Source: Ereboglobus luteus
GTDB lineage: Bacteria > Verrucomicrobiota > Verrucomicrobiia > Opitutales > Opitutaceae
NCBI RefSeq assembly: GCF_003096195.1
Contig: NZ_CP023004.1
Span: 2,150,501-2,214,500 of the forward strand
DNA length: 64,000 nt
Direction of reading: 5' to 3'
Under the pieces are notes generated by a model that was not told the DNA's origin, searched no databases, and was given only the letters and a program-made list of their open reading frames with translations. The translations under genes and the position numbers were made by a program. Below, piece by piece: positions 45,701-54,771 of this stretch (position 1 is its first letter; each line of letters begins with the position of its first letter).

Positions 45701-48443
45701 GTCCCGCGTGATGACCTGGAAGGGCGGAGCCAACTCCACTTGGAATCTCGCGGAAAAAAATTGGAGCGACGGCGGCTCGGTAAACCAGTTCAGCTACGGC
45801 GACCGCATCATCTTCGACGACACCTCCTCCGCCGCCAATCGGGAAATCTTCATCGACGCCGGCGAGGTGCGCATCGCCGACATGACCGTCAACGGCAACA
45901 CGGATTACACATTCACCGGCGGGGGCATCCACGCCTCCGCGGACAATGTGCAGCCGGACTCCGGCGGCGTCGCGCATATCGTCGGCACCGGCAGGCTGGT
46001 GAAAACCGGCAATGGAACGCTGACATTGGCAAACGGACAAAACACATTCACCAGGGTTGAACTCGGCGGCGGTGTGCTCGCCGTGGGCAATGGCAATCAG
46101 CTCACAACCACCGACACTAACGCCGGCATCGTCTTTACCAACGACGCGACACTGCGTGCGACGAACGATCTCTCGCTCGACAACCAAATTTTCGTCACAT
46201 CGGGCTACACCGGCGCGGTGGACAGCAACGGTCACGACATGGTGCTCCAAAGCGTGTATCTTGGAACGAATGCCGCCTTCGTGAAGCAAGGCGAGGGTGT
46301 TGCCACGATTGAACAGCGGCTTTCCCTGCCAGACACCAGTGCGCTCATCGTGCGCGAAGGCACGGTGCGCGTGGGCGCGGATTATGTTTTTTCAACCAAT
46401 GAAGGAGCGTCCATCGTTGTGGACGCCGGCGCGAAAATCGATCTTGCCGGGCACAGCCTGCTAATGCGCGGCCTGTCCGGCGCGGGCGAGGTCGACGTGG
46501 CGGGCGGATACCTTATATATAACGTGGATTCCGCCTCCAGCGTGGGCACTTTTGCTGGCAGCCTTGCCGGCTCGGGCACGATCAACAAGACGGGCGACGG
46601 CAAATGGACACTCTCCGGCGTGAGCAGTTTTGACGGCACCTTCCAACTGGTCGCCGGCGAACTCGGACTGGCCAACAACGATGCCCTCGGCACGAGTTCG
46701 CTGACAGTCGCACCAGCCGCCACCGGGTTGTCTGTCGAGGCGGACGGCCTGAACATCGCCAACCCCATCACGGCGGGCACCGGCATGCTCACCATCGAGA
46801 GCAACGGCCTCGGCGCGGAGTTTTCGGGAAACATCACCGCCGACACAATCGCCCTCGCGGGCACCGGCACGCTGATGCTCTCGGGTAACAACACCATCGC
46901 CAATATGGCGATCAACGTCCCGCATGCAATCGCCCGCCGCGCCGAGTCGGTTTCCGGCGATGTGCAAATCGGCGCCGGAAACACACTGGAGTTCCGCGGT
47001 GTCAGCATGGGGCAGGTCAACGGCGACATTACCGGCAACCGAGTGCTGTTCACCTCGAGCACAATGGCCCTGAGGGGAGCAAACACACTGTCGCGAGTTG
47101 ACATCGCCGACAACTCGCGAGTGAGCGCCGCTTCCACCGGCGCGCTCGGCGGCATCGGTTCCAACATCACCGTGCGCGACGGCGCGTGGCTCGCACTTCC
47201 GGTCGTGGGCGTGACAGGCGGCAATATGAACGTGGATGGTGGCGCTCTTGTATTCGGCTCGGAGCAAGGCATGGGGTCACTCGCGCTCTCCGGCACACTT
47301 GGCTTTACGAATGGCGGCGAGATCCGCCTGGCCGCGCTCCTTCCCACGGGCGTTTACACCGCTGCCGTGGCGTATGGCGGCATCGCGAACATGCCCGACT
47401 ACGATCCGCATCAAGGCGGCATGTTCATGGTGGCTGACATCGTCAATGGAGACACCCTGGTCCTCACCGCCTACAACAAGGCGCTGGAGCCGGGCAAGGA
47501 CATCGTCGTGGCCTTCGACGCGCTGTCCTCCACGATGCGCGCCGTGAACGCGCGCATAAGCGAGGAATTCATCACTCCGCTGGCGGATGAAAACGCGCCG
47601 CGAGGCAAACGAAGCCTGTGGTTCCGCGCCATCGGTTCCTTCATGGAATATGGTGATGACGAGGAACACATCGGCTACACCGACAACACTTACACGGGAC
47701 TCATCGGCTACGACTGGCTCCTCCAAAAGAATCTCATGCTGGGCGCCTATGTCGGCTATTCGTTCTCAAAAGTGGAAACTTCCAATGATGCCAAAACGGA
47801 CATGGACATGCCTTTTATGGGCGTATACGCCGCGCGAAAACTGGGCGCGTTTTGTGTCTCGGCGGATGTGATGCTTGGCACTGGAAAAGCCGACACCGAA
47901 CGCACGGAGGATTTCGGCAATTTTGTGACCGGCTCCCACAAACTCGACACACTCGGCGCCAGCATGGAAGTCAGCTATAGCCTGCCGATTTTCGCCAGCG
48001 GCGAAGTCAGGCCTTCCGTGGGGATTCATTACATGAACCTGTCATTTTATAATTATGCCGAGGAAGGAAAAGGCGCGGTGCGACTGGATGATGTCAACGC
48101 ATCGCTGTTGCAAGGCGTGGTCAAGATCGACGCCAGCAAACGCATTGAAATGCCATGGGGGCTTCCCGGCGCGGTGGGCCTGAGCGTGGGCTGGCGGCAG
48201 AACTTCCGCAATGATCGGACGGACGCATGGGCGACACTGGTGGAGTATCCGGACGCGCGCATACAAATCCGCGGTGACAAATACGACAAAAACAGCGTCA
48301 TGGCTGGCTTGAACATCAGGATGATGTTGTCGAAATCCATGATATTCTCGCTGGCCTACGATTACGATTGCGTGCCGTTCGGCGATCAAAACAACGGCAC
48401 CGGACGCCATACCTTCAACTCGAGCGTGAGGATAACTTGGTAA
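42781..48443 (+). pseudogene. Giant autotransporter adhesin-like protein, interrupted by a single-base frameshift (likely sequencing error)
   Basis: Reconstructed length about 1887 residues. A signal peptide (IFVIAFVALTLSPCAMA) is followed by an extended beta-helix passenger of repeated GTG-, GGGTL- and LNK/KTGxGTLTL-type turns (GTLLLGNRNAKLGGVVTVADGA, LTLANGQNTFTRVELGGG, INKTGDGKWTLSGVSSFDGTFQLVAGELGLANNDAL). The C-terminal 280 residues (from about 47600) are an autotransporter barrel: GKRSLWFRAIGSFMEYG, IGYDWLLQKNLMLGAYVGYSFS, ending SSVRITW. The frame breaks at the G5 run 44919-44923; one more G joins the halves (NTFKGGIEISGGLIGFDN). Likely a surface adhesin or a carrier of a hydrolytic passenger. 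Confidence 0.9.
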
Positions 48444-48543
48444 AACTGGCACATTGTGCCACCTCGTGCGAAAATTCATCTAACGAGTCAACGAACGCTT
48501 CGTTGGTTCCAATCGCATGCTTGTTTACTGATATAGTAATCGC

Positions 48544-48693
48544 ATGCGCCTCTTCGAAAATTTCTCCGCAATCACCGGCAAGGGTGGCGACGTTGTGCTC
48601 TGCGATCCCATGGTGCCGTGGACCGGTTTGTTTGTGCTGATGGAACTCTTCGAAAACAAAACCGTTTCGTTGCCGTCACTGTTTCGAAAGTAG
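48544..48693 (+). CDS. 49-residue open frame, possibly an IS5/IS1182-like transposase N-terminal remnant
   Basis: Starts MRLFENFSAITGKGGD and contains DPMVPWTGLFVLMELF, ending at TAG 48693. The order of an aromatic start, a G-D spacer and a V-P-W-x-x-F-like helix loosely resembles the N-terminus of IS1182/IS5-type transposases (GDPL...IDW..F...L). No DDE residues are present. It could also be a real small protein. Low confidence. Confidence 0.3.
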   Translation: MRLFENFSAITGKGGDVVLCDPMVPWTGLFVLMELFENKTVSLPSLFRK

Positions 48694-48779
48694 CGATATA
48701 CAAGTGATATCCCGACTGCGTTGGATGCGCGGAATTGCGTAAACGACGTGAGCAGAATCGCGCATGGAAAACGGCTAAC

Positions 48780-48867
48780 TCCAGTCCCCGCCATTTTCGC
48801 CTTGGCGTTGGGGATTCCGTCCTGTTGGTTTTTTTTCCGCTTGCCGGCTTATTGGCCATCCGCGCGG
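48780..48867 (+). repeat. Dispersed repeat, 88 bp, copy 2
   Basis: Same sequence and orientation as 33807-33892, with a T run of 8 instead of 6. It ends 54 bp before the acid phosphatase start. Confidence 0.9.
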
Positions 48868-48921
48868 GCCTTCATTTCCGATCTCATTTGTCATTACCTC
48901 GACCTCTTATTCGACCAAACT

Positions 48922-49680
48922 ATGAAAACATCACATCGCCCAGCCCGGTTCGCCGTCGCGTTCCTGTCCATTTTCTTTCTCGCAGCCGTCGCATCGGCGC
49001 AGCCGAAGTCATTCGAATATCGTTATTTTAAGAGCAACATTCAGGATCTCATCGCGCAGATACCGTCGCCGCCCGCGGATGATTCGATTGCGGGCATGGC
49101 CGACCTTGAGACTGTCATCCAGCTGCAGAAAGACGTTACCCCGGCGCAAATCGAGCGGATTAAGCGCGTCGATTCGCACACCGCGCGCAATGTCATGGGC
49201 ATGGGCGCGCAGGCGCTCGGCTCCTGGTTCTCAAAGGAAAATCTCCCCCGCACCGCGGAAATATTGAAGGAGGTAAATATGGAGCGCCACTACATCGGCC
49301 TCACCGTCAAGGACCACTGGAACCGTCCCCGTCCGTATGTCCGCGACCCGAGCATCCAGCCGACCGCGCGCCGGTCCAAGGAAAGCTCCTATCCCAGCGG
49401 ACATTCCGCCGCCAGCGCGGCTTGGGCGGGAATAATCGCGGCGGCAATGCCCGAATACAAGGAGCAGCTTTTTGAGGAGGTGCGCGAAACGATGTGGTGC
49501 CGCGTCATGGCTGGCATGCACTATCCGACCGACACGCACGCAGGCAGGAAACTCGGTTTTCTCATCGCGGATGAAATGTTGAAAACTCAAACCACACAGA
49601 AAGCCATCAAGGAGATGCGCGCGGAAATTCTCGCGTTCATAAAGGCGAATCCGGATGTCGTGACGCTGCCAAAGCAGTGA
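48922..49680 (+). CDS. Secreted class A acid phosphatase (PAP2 superfamily)
   Basis: 252 residues. Signal peptide (FAVAFLSIFFLAAVASA) and the three PAP2 motifs in order: KDHWNRPRPYV, SYPSGHSAASAAW and RVMAGMHYPTDTHAGRKLG, with the catalytic histidines in SGH and MHYPTD. Length and spacing match PhoN/PhoC-type class A nonspecific acid phosphatases, which release phosphate from organic monoesters in the periplasm. A longer frame from 48721 passes through the dispersed repeat, so the ATG at 48922 is used. Confidence 0.9.
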   Translation: MKTSHRPARFAVAFLSIFFLAAVASAQPKSFEYRYFKSNIQDLIAQIPSPPADDSIAGMADLETVIQLQKDVTPAQIERIKRVDSHTARNVMGMGAQALGSWFSKENLPRTAEILKEVNMERHYIGLTVKDHWNRPRPYVRDPSIQPTARRSKESSYPSGHSAASAAWAGIIAAAMPEYKEQLFEEVRETMWCRVMAGMHYPTDTHAGRKLGFLIADEMLKTQTTQKAIKEMRAEILAFIKANPDVVTLPKQ

Positions 49681-49725
49681 CGCCGGCGCCCGGCTGCGCG
49701 GGCTGTTTGCGTTCCGAGGGCTGAC

Positions 49726-50283
49726 TTACGCTCCGCCTGTTTTTGCCGCCAGCGCCTTGAGTTTTTTGTCAATTGAGGCGCGCGTTTTTTTCGACATGCG
49801 GTCGATGAACAGCATGCCGTTGAGGTGGTCGACCTCGTGCTGGATGCAGCGGGCGAACATGCCGTTGCACACGAGCAGATGCGGCACGCCCTCGGCATCC
49901 TGGTATTTTACCGTGATCTCGTCGCGCCGCTCGACGTCGCCGCGAATGTCGGGAAATGACAGGCAGCCTTCCTCCACGATTTCCTTTTCGACCGGATGCA
50001 CTTTTACCTCCGGGTTCACGATCACCATCGGCATGATCAACTCCAGCGGCGGGTGGCTGCCGTCGAGCTCCCAGTCGAAGTCGTCGTCCACTTGCGATAC
50101 GTCCACGACGCAAAACTGCAATGCCTTCCCGATTTGTTGCGCGGCCAGCCCGATGCCGGGCGCGGCGTGCATTGTCTCGACCATGTCGCGCGCGAGCGTG
50201 GCGAGGGGCGCGTCGAAGACGTCGATCTTGACACCCTTTTTTCTTAAAATCGGATCATTATATTGAACTATTGGAAGCAGCAT
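49726..50283 (-). CDS. def: Peptide deformylase
   Basis: 185 residues. All three signature motifs are present: GIGLAAQQIG, EEGCLSFP and QHEVDHLNGMLFID, the latter with HExxH-type metal ligands (H-E-V-D-H). It removes the formyl group from nascent N-terminal methionine. The ATG at 50283 gives MLLPIVQYNDPILRKKG, the standard start. Divergent from the membrane protein starting at 50355. Confidence 0.95.
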   Translation of the reverse strand: MLLPIVQYNDPILRKKGVKIDVFDAPLATLARDMVETMHAAPGIGLAAQQIGKALQFCVVDVSQVDDDFDWELDGSHPPLELIMPMVIVNPEVKVHPVEKEIVEEGCLSFPDIRGDVERRDEITVKYQDAEGVPHLLVCNGMFARCIQHEVDHLNGMLFIDRMSKKTRASIDKKLKALAAKTGGA

Positions 50284-50354
50284 GGGTCGATGTTCGCTTG
50301 CATCGTGGGTTTGCAATTGCCGGCCCGCAACCAATATTCTCCACTGCCTGCAGA

Positions 50355-52067
50355 ATGTCACCGACGCGCGAAAAAAACAGCAAGCTGACCGCGGCCGTGG
50401 CCTGGCTCACGGCCGGGCTCGCGCTGCTCGTGCTCGCGTGGATGGTGCCCGTCAACTTGAAATCCGTCACGCCCGCGCTCCTGCGCGCCGCCGGAGAGAA
50501 CACGCCGCGTGTCGCCGCGTTCGGCCAGCAGCGGCTCGATTCGGAAAAGCTCGGCGCGGCCAGCCTCATCCTTGAGGCGGCGAGGCTCGTCAACGACCCC
50601 GGCGCGGCTTCGCTCGAGCGAGGCATCCGGAATATCGAGGCTCGCCGCCCCGAGTGGGTGCCGTGGGGCGGTTGGGACCCGTTTCTCGATCCGATTTTCT
50701 CGCTCAAGGAAAACACAGGGCGCACCGAAAGCACGCCCGTGCTCACTTTTTTTATAACGGAAAAGGCGCGTCGCGAGTTGCAGCGGTATCTTTCCAATTC
50801 GCGCAGCATCGGCGTGCAGACGATTCTGCAAACGCACGACAACCAGGGCACCACGCGCTTCGTTCCCGCCAACCGGCCCGGCGGCGAGGCGCTCGACGCC
50901 GTGATCCTCCTCACCGCGCTCCTCTATCAGTCCGACAATCTTTCGCCCGCGCTTCAGCGCGAGTTGCGCACGCTTGCCGAGACCGCCGCCGTTGAAAAAC
51001 AACTCGGCCCGCTCGAAACCTTTTACCTCGACCTCCTCTCGCTCGGCAAACGCCTCAACTGGATGCAGCTTTGCGAGCTTCTGCGCGTAAGTGGCAGCAC
51101 GCGCACGGTGGGCGAGTTCGCGCAGCTCGCGCGCGTCGCATCCGACAACCTGTTTCTCATCTACACCGCCGCGCTCTATTCCGGTTCCGCCGACAACGTG
51201 GCCGACTATCTCATGGAATACGGCAGGCAGGGGCTCGCCGACCTGCGACTCGCGCTCGGGGAAGGGCAGGGAGCCGTGCGGCTCCTCCTGCGCAACCGCG
51301 CGCCCGTCAACCACAGCGCAACCCTCAATATTTCCGCCGTCGCCGAGTTCACGCTTCTCAACCCGCGCGTCGCGCTCGCCGTCAAATACGCCGCGTTTTT
51401 TGTCGGCGCGTTTTTGCTTTTCCACGCGCTCGAGGTTTTCCTTGGCGGCGCGATGAGGGCGCCGTCCGGCGATTCGCGCGCCTCGCCCCTGCGCTTGCGC
51501 AGTTTCGTTCTCGCCGGAATGATCGCCCTGTTTCTCGTTTTTGCCAGCGAGCCGTTTCTCATAAAAACACCTCCGCCCTCGGAATTTAAATTCAAACTCG
51601 TCGTGCCCGTGCTGGCCGCCGACAAACCCGATTCTCCAATAACAGAAGTTCCCGTCACCACCGCCATGGACACAACCACCATCCTCTCCATCCTCCTCTT
51701 CGCCGCGCTGCAAATCGCCGTCTATGTGATCTGCCTGCTCAAGATCCGCTACATCTCGCGACAGCCGATCTCGCCCCAGCTCAAGCTGCGCCTCATGGAC
51801 AACGAGGAAAACCTCTTCGACGCCGGCCTCTACGTGGGCATCGCGGGCACGGCCACCGCGCTCGTTCTCCAAGTGCTCGGCTACATCCAGGCCAACCTCC
51901 TCGCCGCGTATTCGTCGAACCTCTTCGGCATCCTCTGCGTCGCGATCGTGAAAATCCGCCACGTTCGCCACTTCAAGCGCCAGCTCATTCTACAGGTGCA
52001 CGGGAGCGGAGACGCGACGCCGCAACCCGAGGACGCGACCATCAAACCAGCCACAACGAATCCCTAG
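50355..52067 (+). CDS. Uncharacterised membrane protein
   Basis: 570 residues, no family recognised. One transmembrane helix near the N-terminus (LTAAVAWLTAGLALLVLAWMV) precedes a region of about 300 residues that is mostly helical (LQRELRTLAETAAVEKQLGPLETFYLDLLSLGKRL). Then come three or four more hydrophobic segments (YAAFFVGAFLLFHALEVFL, SFVLAGMIALFLVFAS, SILLFAALQIAVYVICLLKI, LYVGIAGTATALVLQVLGY). Some segments resemble loops facing the periplasm. It is followed after 111 bp by a coiled-coil protein with a similar promoter-proximal layout and may work with it. The ATG at 50355 begins MSPTREKNSKL. Confidence 0.6.
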   Translation: MSPTREKNSKLTAAVAWLTAGLALLVLAWMVPVNLKSVTPALLRAAGENTPRVAAFGQQRLDSEKLGAASLILEAARLVNDPGAASLERGIRNIEARRPEWVPWGGWDPFLDPIFSLKENTGRTESTPVLTFFITEKARRELQRYLSNSRSIGVQTILQTHDNQGTTRFVPANRPGGEALDAVILLTALLYQSDNLSPALQRELRTLAETAAVEKQLGPLETFYLDLLSLGKRLNWMQLCELLRVSGSTRTVGEFAQLARVASDNLFLIYTAALYSGSADNVADYLMEYGRQGLADLRLALGEGQGAVRLLLRNRAPVNHSATLNISAVAEFTLLNPRVALAVKYAAFFVGAFLLFHALEVFLGGAMRAPSGDSRASPLRLRSFVLAGMIALFLVFASEPFLIKTPPPSEFKFKLVVPVLAADKPDSPITEVPVTTAMDTTTILSILLFAALQIAVYVICLLKIRYISRQPISPQLKLRLMDNEENLFDAGLYVGIAGTATALVLQVLGYIQANLLAAYSSNLFGILCVAIVKIRHVRHFKRQLILQVHGSGDATPQPEDATIKPATTNP

Positions 52068-52091
52068 GAAATTTTCGATTTTGAATTCTCG

Positions 52092-52158
52092 ATTTTCGAT
52101 TGGGAGCTTCCGCTCCGTTTTCAATTTCGAGGCCGCGCGATGGCGCGCAATCGAAAAT
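52092..52158 (-). repeat. Palindromic dispersed repeat, copy 2 (11-45-11 architecture)
   Basis: The inverted arms here are part of a perfect 20-bp inverted repeat, 52083-52102 with 52148-52167. The reverse complement matches copy 1 at 3012-3078 in arm sequence, spacing and 33 of 45 internal positions. Confidence 0.8.
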
Positions 52159-52178
52159 CGAGAATTCAGCCCTCTCCG

Positions 52179-53612
52179 ATGAACAAGACGCTTCTCCTCA
52201 TCATCTGCGATTTTCTTCTTCTCAACCTCCTCGCGCTCACGCGCTGGGATGCACCCATCGCCGCGTCCTCAATCCAGCAAGATCCCTCGCTGTCAACCGA
52301 GCGCGATTCCCCGCCCGCCGCGACCAAGGACCAGGACCTCGTCGATGTGATGAAACTCTCCCTCGAGGATGAGCGCGCCCGCCGCGACGAGCTCGCCCGC
52401 CAGTTGCGGGACACCGAGCTAAACCTCCAGACGCGCGAGCAAAATCTCGCGCAACTCGAGGCCGAGAAAAACAAACTCGCCGAAAACCTCGACGCCACGC
52501 AACGCAACGCGGGGCAACTCGCGCAACAAATCGACACCGCCAGGCAAAGCGCCGTGCTCCTCGCGCAGGAGGTCGATGCCGCCAAGCGCGACGCAGGCAT
52601 GTCCAAGGAGCGCATCGCCGCGCTCCAGCGCGACCTCGATCATCGCGAGGCCGAGCTCGCGCGCGAAAAAGCCAGCATCGCCAAACTCGAACAGGCGCAG
52701 ACCGAGGCGCGCCAAAAAATCGAGGACCTCAACGTTGCCGTGAAAGTTGCCGAGCACGAGAAAACCGTCCTTCGCGAAACTGCCGAGACCTACAAAACGC
52801 AAGTCGAGGCCGAGCGGCAGGAACGCCTCCGCGTGCAGGAAACCACCGTGCAGCTTGCGCAAGGCGTCGGCACCCTCGCCGTGAAATCGGACGACCTTCA
52901 AAAGGAAATCCGCGACAACCGTCCCATCAACGCCAACACGCTTTTCAGCGAATACCTCGCCAACAATGTGCGAACCCGCGTCGAAACCACGCGCCCCGGA
53001 CTCTTCGGCCCGGCCGCGCGCGTTGCCGACCTGCGCACAATCCTCGTGAGCGACGGACGCGACACCTACGCGATCTTCCACGCCAGCGACACGCCCTTCG
53101 CGCTCACCTATCCCGGCGCCGACATCTCGCGCATCGCGATCACATTCACAAACGGCGACTACAGCACCACCGCCGGCGAGCTCCATTACCTATCCATTGA
53201 CCCTCGCATCCTCGTCGTGCCACTCACGCCCGCGCAAGCCGCAGGCCTTGGCGTGAAAGTTTACATGACCTCGCTCGAACCCTTCAAATTTTCCGATGCG
53301 ATCCTGATCAGCACCAACAGTGAACCGACAAAAACCAAGTATGAGGAAACGCCCTTCAAGCTCGACGCCACGCAACCCGGCTACGTGCAAATGCGAGTGA
53401 GCTTTTTCGCCAGCAAGCGAGGCGACCTTGTGATCAGCAAATCCGGCGAATTGCTCGGCATCATGGTGAACAAGGACTATTGCGCGCTGGTGAACAATTT
53501 CCTGCCCACCCGCACAATCACCACCGGCGAGGACACCGGCAGGCAAGGCATCGGCGCCCTCATAAACCACCTCAACACCCGAGTCCAAGGCATGCCGCTG
53601 AAGTTGCAGTGA
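52179..53612 (+). CDS. Uncharacterised envelope protein: N-terminal anchor, long coiled coil, degenerate protease-like domain
   Basis: 477 residues. The N-terminus is a hydrophobic anchor (MNKTLLLIICDFLLLNLLALT) whose CDFLLLNLLALTRW stretch seems characteristic of a conserved verrucomicrobial family. Residues about 60-240 form a long coiled coil rich in Glu, Arg, Gln and Leu heptads. The C-terminal 220 residues look like a trypsin-type double barrel: ILVSDGRDTYAIFHA, then RGDLVISKSGELLGIMVNKD, placed like the GDSGGPL segment of DegP/HtrA proteases. The Ser position is not conserved, so it may be a pseudo-protease or scaffold. This fold call is tentative. It may function with the gene before it. 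Confidence 0.6.
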   Translation: MNKTLLLIICDFLLLNLLALTRWDAPIAASSIQQDPSLSTERDSPPAATKDQDLVDVMKLSLEDERARRDELARQLRDTELNLQTREQNLAQLEAEKNKLAENLDATQRNAGQLAQQIDTARQSAVLLAQEVDAAKRDAGMSKERIAALQRDLDHREAELAREKASIAKLEQAQTEARQKIEDLNVAVKVAEHEKTVLRETAETYKTQVEAERQERLRVQETTVQLAQGVGTLAVKSDDLQKEIRDNRPINANTLFSEYLANNVRTRVETTRPGLFGPAARVADLRTILVSDGRDTYAIFHASDTPFALTYPGADISRIAITFTNGDYSTTAGELHYLSIDPRILVVPLTPAQAAGLGVKVYMTSLEPFKFSDAILISTNSEPTKTKYEETPFKLDATQPGYVQMRVSFFASKRGDLVISKSGELLGIMVNKDYCALVNNFLPTRTITTGEDTGRQGIGALINHLNTRVQGMPLKLQ

Positions 53613-53644
53613 ACGGGCGGGCAACGGCTTTTTCGCGAGAATAA

Positions 53645-54093
53645 ATGAATCCACCCGGCAAAATAAAAAACTATGCGATAATATTGATGTGCGGGATCGG
53701 TTTGCTCATGGCCGGGTGTGTTTCCTCATCACGTTCGCTGCTGAAAAAAACGATTGGGTGAGCGGAGTGCTTCAATCATCAGGCTTGGTCAAATCGCTTT
53801 ATCCCGCGGAAATCTCCCAAGCGCGGGCCTTTTTGGGTAAACTTGCATGGAGGAGTTATTTTTTCACGCTGCCCGCTGATGGCGAAACAGGATGCGCAGT
53901 CAATTTCACGACAAACAAGGGAGAGGTAATCAGAGTGTCCCTGCACAAATACGGCGCAAAATATTCGCTCCATTTACGCAGCAAGAAAACATTATTCATT
54001 ACCACGCTTTCGGACGAGGAAAGCAGGCTGGTCATGTCGTTTGCGGGTTACTACGAAAACTCGGTCTTCGGGCCAATCATTATAGAACACTGA
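53645..54093 (+). pseudogene. Small lipoprotein, interrupted by a single-base frameshift (likely sequencing error)
   Basis: The frame begins at ATG 53645 with a signal ending LLMAGC, a lipobox with Cys25, then SSSRSLL. It breaks at the A7 run 53744-53750. With one more A it continues KKNDWVSGVLQSSGLVKSLYP to a stop at 54093, giving 149 residues. The mature part contains FFTLPADGETGCAVNFTTNKGEVIRVSLHKYG. No family recognised. Because the signal and mature parts only fit after a +1 correction, I take the gene as intact. Confidence 0.7.
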
Positions 54094-54123
54094 CATGGCT
54101 GGTGATTTATTTTTACGCACATA

Positions 54124-54771
54124 ATGCAATGGCCGTTTCATCACCACGATCCTGACCGGATAAAAATATGGCTCAAACAGGTGGCTGTGCTGGGGCTCGT
54201 TTTGTTGCTGTTTTTCTGGTGGCGGCACGAGCCTAATGCGACATGGGAGGGGACGCCTGCTCCAGTCGCGCCGGCACAAACTTCGGGTGGCTTGCCGTCG
54301 CCATTTGAGCATGAGGGATATGTGATCACGCCGCTGGCTCATTATTCGGTGACGGCGGTCGTGCTGGCACGGGAGCGTTACCGGTTTGATGCCATGGCGG
54401 AGATTTGTCCGGTTGATCTTGGGCTGGGGTGGGGACCCTTGTCCGAGGCGGAACGGATTAACTTGATCGATTTCAGCCAGTCGCTTCGCTGGATGGACTG
54501 GCGTGTGAGTGCGAAAAATGTGCCGAGGCTGAAATTGTCAAAACCCGAGGTGGGCAGGCATTCGGCAAACACCCACTGCGTGCCCGCTGATTCTGCAATC
54601 CGCGAGGCGCTACTTCGTGTGAAGCGCCACGATTTGGTCACCCTCAAGGGGTATTTGATCAAGGCTGTGAGAGGGAAAAATGATTTCACGTCCTCAACCT
54701 CGCGGACGGACACTGGAGGAGGGGCATGCGAGATCGTTTTTGTCACGGAAATCGAAAGTGCGGCGTTGTAA
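54124..54771 (+). CDS. Uncharacterised single-pass membrane protein
   Basis: 215 residues. One transmembrane helix near residues 19-34 (VAVLGLVLLLFFWW) and a C-terminal globular domain with HEGYVITPLAHYSVTAVVLARERYRFD, VDLGLGWGPLSEAERINLIDFSQSLRW, VPADSAIREALLRVKRHDLVTLKGYLIKAV and EIVFVTEIESAAL. The pattern of paired strands near the end resembles an OB-like or barrel fold, but I cannot assign a family. The gene begins 30 bp after the small lipoprotein and may be its partner. Confidence 0.55.
   Translation: MQWPFHHHDPDRIKIWLKQVAVLGLVLLLFFWWRHEPNATWEGTPAPVAPAQTSGGLPSPFEHEGYVITPLAHYSVTAVVLARERYRFDAMAEICPVDLGLGWGPLSEAERINLIDFSQSLRWMDWRVSAKNVPRLKLSKPEVGRHSANTHCVPADSAIREALLRVKRHDLVTLKGYLIKAVRGKNDFTSSTSRTDTGGGACEIVFVTEIESAAL

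Larger units (their letters stand above)
48444..48921. other. Gene-free interval of about 480 bp with a possible transposase remnant and a dispersed repeat
   Basis: Contains the small frame 48544-48693, the repeat copy at 48780-48867 and the acid phosphatase leader. No clear terminator after the autotransporter; a weak TGGCAC/GTGCCA stem lies just after its stop. Confidence 0.5.

Noticed and set aside
39316-48443. Programmed frameshifting in the TonB receptor and autotransporter
   Set aside because: No slippery heptamer with downstream pseudoknot is obvious, and the same +1 defect appears in unrelated genes.
50358-51971. 537-residue frame opposite the membrane protein gene
   Set aside because: Composition typical of an antisense shadow; the plus strand has start, membrane helices and spacing.
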